From Moraxella cuniculi DSM 21768 (lineage in GTDB: Bacteria; Pseudomonadota; Gammaproteobacteria; Pseudomonadales; Moraxellaceae): a stretch of DNA of 64,000 nucleotides. Position 1 is the first letter of the stretch. Each line of letters opens with the position of its first letter. The translations under genes and the position numbers were made by a program. Location: the NCBI RefSeq assembly GCF_900156515.1, contig NZ_FTNU01000002.1, positions 1 to 64,000 on the forward strand. Reading direction: 5' to 3'. Positions 62,391-64,000 of this stretch are shown here, piece after piece. Below the pieces are notes generated by a model. It was not told where the DNA came from and searched no databases. It saw only the letters and a program-made list of their open reading frames with translations.

Positions 62391-62427
62391 CCAGCAGTGT
62401 ACATATATGCTGCTGGGTGATTTTTTG
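62391..62427 (+). terminator. Terminator after the tat transcript
   Basis: CCCAGCAG...CTGCTGGG stem followed by TGATTTTTTG. Confidence 0.85.
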
Positions 62428-62428
62428 C

Positions 62429-63190
62429 CTAAGATAGCACATCAACAATCACAGGCTTGCCCTGATGGGTCAGCACAGTTACATCAACTTGGTAGAGCGT
62501 GCGAATATTCTCGGCGGTCAGAACCTCTGCTGGCGTGCCGACATTCATCACCTGCCCTGATTTCATCATCACCACTGTATCAGCAAATTGGGCAGCTTGA
62601 TTGATATCATGCAGAACGATGACAATGGTCTTGCCCTGCGTTGCCAATGCTTTGAGCTGTCGCATGAGCCTGCCTGCATGGTACATGTCTAGATTATTCA
62701 GTGGCTCATCAAGCAGCAAATAGGGTGTGTCTTGACAAACAACCATCGCAATCAGCACACGCTGCCGCTGTCCGCCAGATAAATCTGACAAAAATCTATC
62801 AGCAAACTGTGTCAGCTCAAACTGTGCCATAACTTCTTGCACTTTTTGATAATCTTGCTCACTGGGATTGCCCTGATGATAAGGATAGCGACCAAACATT
62901 AACAATTCTGCCACTCGCAATCTGCCCTGTATGTGATTTTCTTGGGTGAGTATGGCAAGCGTTTGAGCCAGTAAGCGATTGTCAGTATCTGCCACCGAAC
63001 GCCCAAAAAAACGAACGCTGCCCGTCTGCAACGGTATGATGCGTGCCATCAAACCAAACAAGGTGGATTTGCCAGCACCATTTGGTCCAATCAGTGCAAT
63101 CACCTGCCCTGTTTGCAAAGTCAAATTAATATCTTGCAAAATGGTCAGCGTATCATTCACTTGATAAGATATATCCGCAATCTCTATCAT
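62429..63190 (-). CDS. Iron-chelate ABC transporter ATPase (FecE/FepC-like)
   Basis: The 253-residue ATPase has Walker A Gly-Pro-Asn-Gly-Ala-Gly-Lys-Ser-Thr (near 34), signature Leu-Ser-Gly-Gly-Gln-Arg-Gln-Arg and Walker B Tyr-Leu-Leu-Leu-Asp-Glu-Pro. It energises siderophore uptake across the inner membrane together with the permease upstream, whose stop overlaps it by 4 bp. It may work with the FepA-like receptors at 32,914 to 37,663, which are not adjacent. Confidence 0.92.
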   Translation of the reverse strand: MIEIADISYQVNDTLTILQDINLTLQTGQVIALIGPNGAGKSTLFGLMARIIPLQTGSVRFFGRSVADTDNRLLAQTLAILTQENHIQGRLRVAELLMFGRYPYHQGNPSEQDYQKVQEVMAQFELTQFADRFLSDLSGGQRQRVLIAMVVCQDTPYLLLDEPLNNLDMYHAGRLMRQLKALATQGKTIVIVLHDINQAAQFADTVVMMKSGQVMNVGTPAEVLTAENIRTLYQVDVTVLTHQGKPVIVDVLS

Positions 63191-64000
63191 GCCACTCTCT
63201 TTTTATATTGATGAAACACAATCCACAAAAACACCACACCGCCAACAAACTCAATCACCACCTCAAGCACGCCTGCCATATTCAACAGCTGCTCAAACAC
63301 CAACTGCCCCGCCACAAGGCACAGCATTGCCAATAATGACACCATCACCAAACGCTTGGCATGATGCATGGAGGGTGATAAGCGGTTGGTCAAGGCACAC
63401 ACCAACAGTCCAAAAAAGGTAACAGGGCCAACCATTGCTGTCGAAACACAAACAAGCAACGCAATGGTTGATAGCAGCACCAAACCCAAGCGATGGTAAT
63501 TGATGCCCAGATTAATCGCTGGCAGTCGTCCAAGGAGCAAAATATCCAACTGATGTCTCATACGATACATCAGCACCGCACACAGCATACACAGCAGCAT
63601 ACCTATGACTAAGGCTTGGGTATTGATGGTGTTAAACCCAGCATAACTGACCGACTGAATGGTAACAAATTCCTCAGGGTCAATCATGCGAGCCACCAAA
63701 TAAGACAGGCTACGAAACAATAGCCCAAATACCACACCGACCAGCACCAGCCGTGTCAAATCCTGTGTCTGTTGCCCAAAAAGTACGCGAAACATCACAA
63801 GCGACAGCGACAGCATAATGACAACCTCAAGGGTGAATTTGCCCATGCTGGGTATGGCAGCCAGCCCCACCGAACCCAAAAAAAACACCATCAAACTTTT
63901 GATAAGCACATACAAACTATCAAATCCAAGCAATGCAGGGGTCAAAATGGGATTGTGCGTCAAGGTCTGAAACAGCAGTGTCGATGTACCAATCGCAAAC
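63187..64000 (-). CDS. Iron-siderophore ABC permease (FecCD family), 5' end cut
   Basis: At least 271 residues of a multi-helix permease are visible, including Asn-Pro-Ile-Leu-Thr-Pro-Ala-Leu-Leu-Gly-Phe-Asp-Ser-Leu-Tyr, a signature of the FatC/CeuC subgroup. The frame stays open to base 64000, so the start lies beyond the window; an apparent start at 63963 is only an internal TTG. The cytoplasmic loop Gly-Arg-Leu-Pro-Ala-Ile-Asn-Leu-Gly is recognisable. Confidence 0.9.
   Translation of the reverse strand, partial: FAIGTSTLLFQTLTHNPILTPALLGFDSLYVLIKSLMVFFLGSVGLAAIPSMGKFTLEVVIMLSLSLVMFRVLFGQQTQDLTRLVLVGVVFGLLFRSLSYLVARMIDPEEFVTIQSVSYAGFNTINTQALVIGMLLCMLCAVLMYRMRHQLDILLLGRLPAINLGINYHRLGLVLLSTIALLVCVSTAMVGPVTFFGLLVCALTNRLSPSMHHAKRLVMVSLLAMLCLVAGQLVFEQLLNMAGVLEVVIEFVGGVVFLWIVFHQYKKRVA

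Noticed and set aside
16000-63000. CAAGCGGT-like words resembling Pasteurellaceae uptake signals
   Set aside because: They occur only now and then, inside genes and without inverted pairing or clear excess; the frequent TTGGCA words reflect codon use.
63187-63963. Permease gene starting at 63963
   Set aside because: The frame stays open to the window end and the residues before 63963 continue the permease helix, so the start lies outside.
1-64000. CRISPR arrays or insertion sequences
   Set aside because: No regularly spaced direct repeats with unique spacers and no transposase gene were seen. The iterons at 5640-5925 are irregularly spaced and in both orientations.

Overview
The window looks like a moderately AT-rich gammaproteobacterial chromosome of the Moraxellaceae, most likely Moraxella. 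This rests on the protein content (RelA, RsmH-FtsL-FtsI-MurE-MurF-MraY block, type B L31, FepA/BfeA-like receptors, BarA/GacS-like kinase) and on gene order such as tpiA-secG-tRNA-Leu(GAG). The species is inferred, not proven.

Region 1 (1 to about 15,420) is an integrated phage-like element, open at the left edge. Its right end is a P4-family tyrosine integrase pointing away from the 3' end of tRNA-Leu(GAG). Going left there are an AlpA-type HTH gene, a plus-strand block of small unfamiliar genes with DUF2303 and SSB genes, a divergent CI (S24) / Cro-like switch with near-consensus promoters carrying a shared GGTATTCC operator, a P4-alpha-like primase-helicase, a candidate iteron origin, an HNH nuclease, small and large terminase subunits and a DUF3310 gene. 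Further left lie a HicAB toxin-antitoxin cassette between 24-bp direct repeats, a C4-type antisense RNA, and a KilA-N gene cut by the window edge. No portal, capsid or tail gene is visible.

Region 2 (15,418 to 26,750) is core genome: tRNA-Leu, secG, tpiA, a division/cell-wall block on the minus strand (rsmH, ftsL, ftsI, murE, murF, mraY), gltX on the plus strand, then tRNA-Ala(GGC) and tRNA-Glu(UUC).

Region 3 (26,776 to 37,700) holds membrane and accessory genes and an iron-uptake zone: a YdjM-like membrane protein, a CopD-like membrane protein, a DUF3025 protein, a TonB-dependent receptor behind a Fur-like box, a MauG-type di-haem peroxidase, and two tandem FepA-type receptors that look like a duplicated transcription unit.

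Region 4 (37,891 to 51,900) is housekeeping: psd, a hybrid sensor kinase, cysM, a DnaQ-like exonuclease, rlmD, a DEAD-box helicase, relA, mutM and zipA.

Region 5 (52,184 to 64,000) has rpmE2, ihfA, pheT, pheS, a porin whose signal-peptide region is put out of frame by a C7 tract, an MFS transporter, rplT, rpmI, tatABC, a DUF4298 protein, and an iron-chelate ABC ATPase plus a partial permease cut by the right edge.

The most interesting signals are in the KilA-N leader: a C4-like RNA with two 7-nt complementarities to the ribosome-binding region, preceded by three palindromes of different sequence inside constant flanks. Others are the iteron origin, the hairpin-masked leader peptide coupled to the primase, and the poly-C porin.
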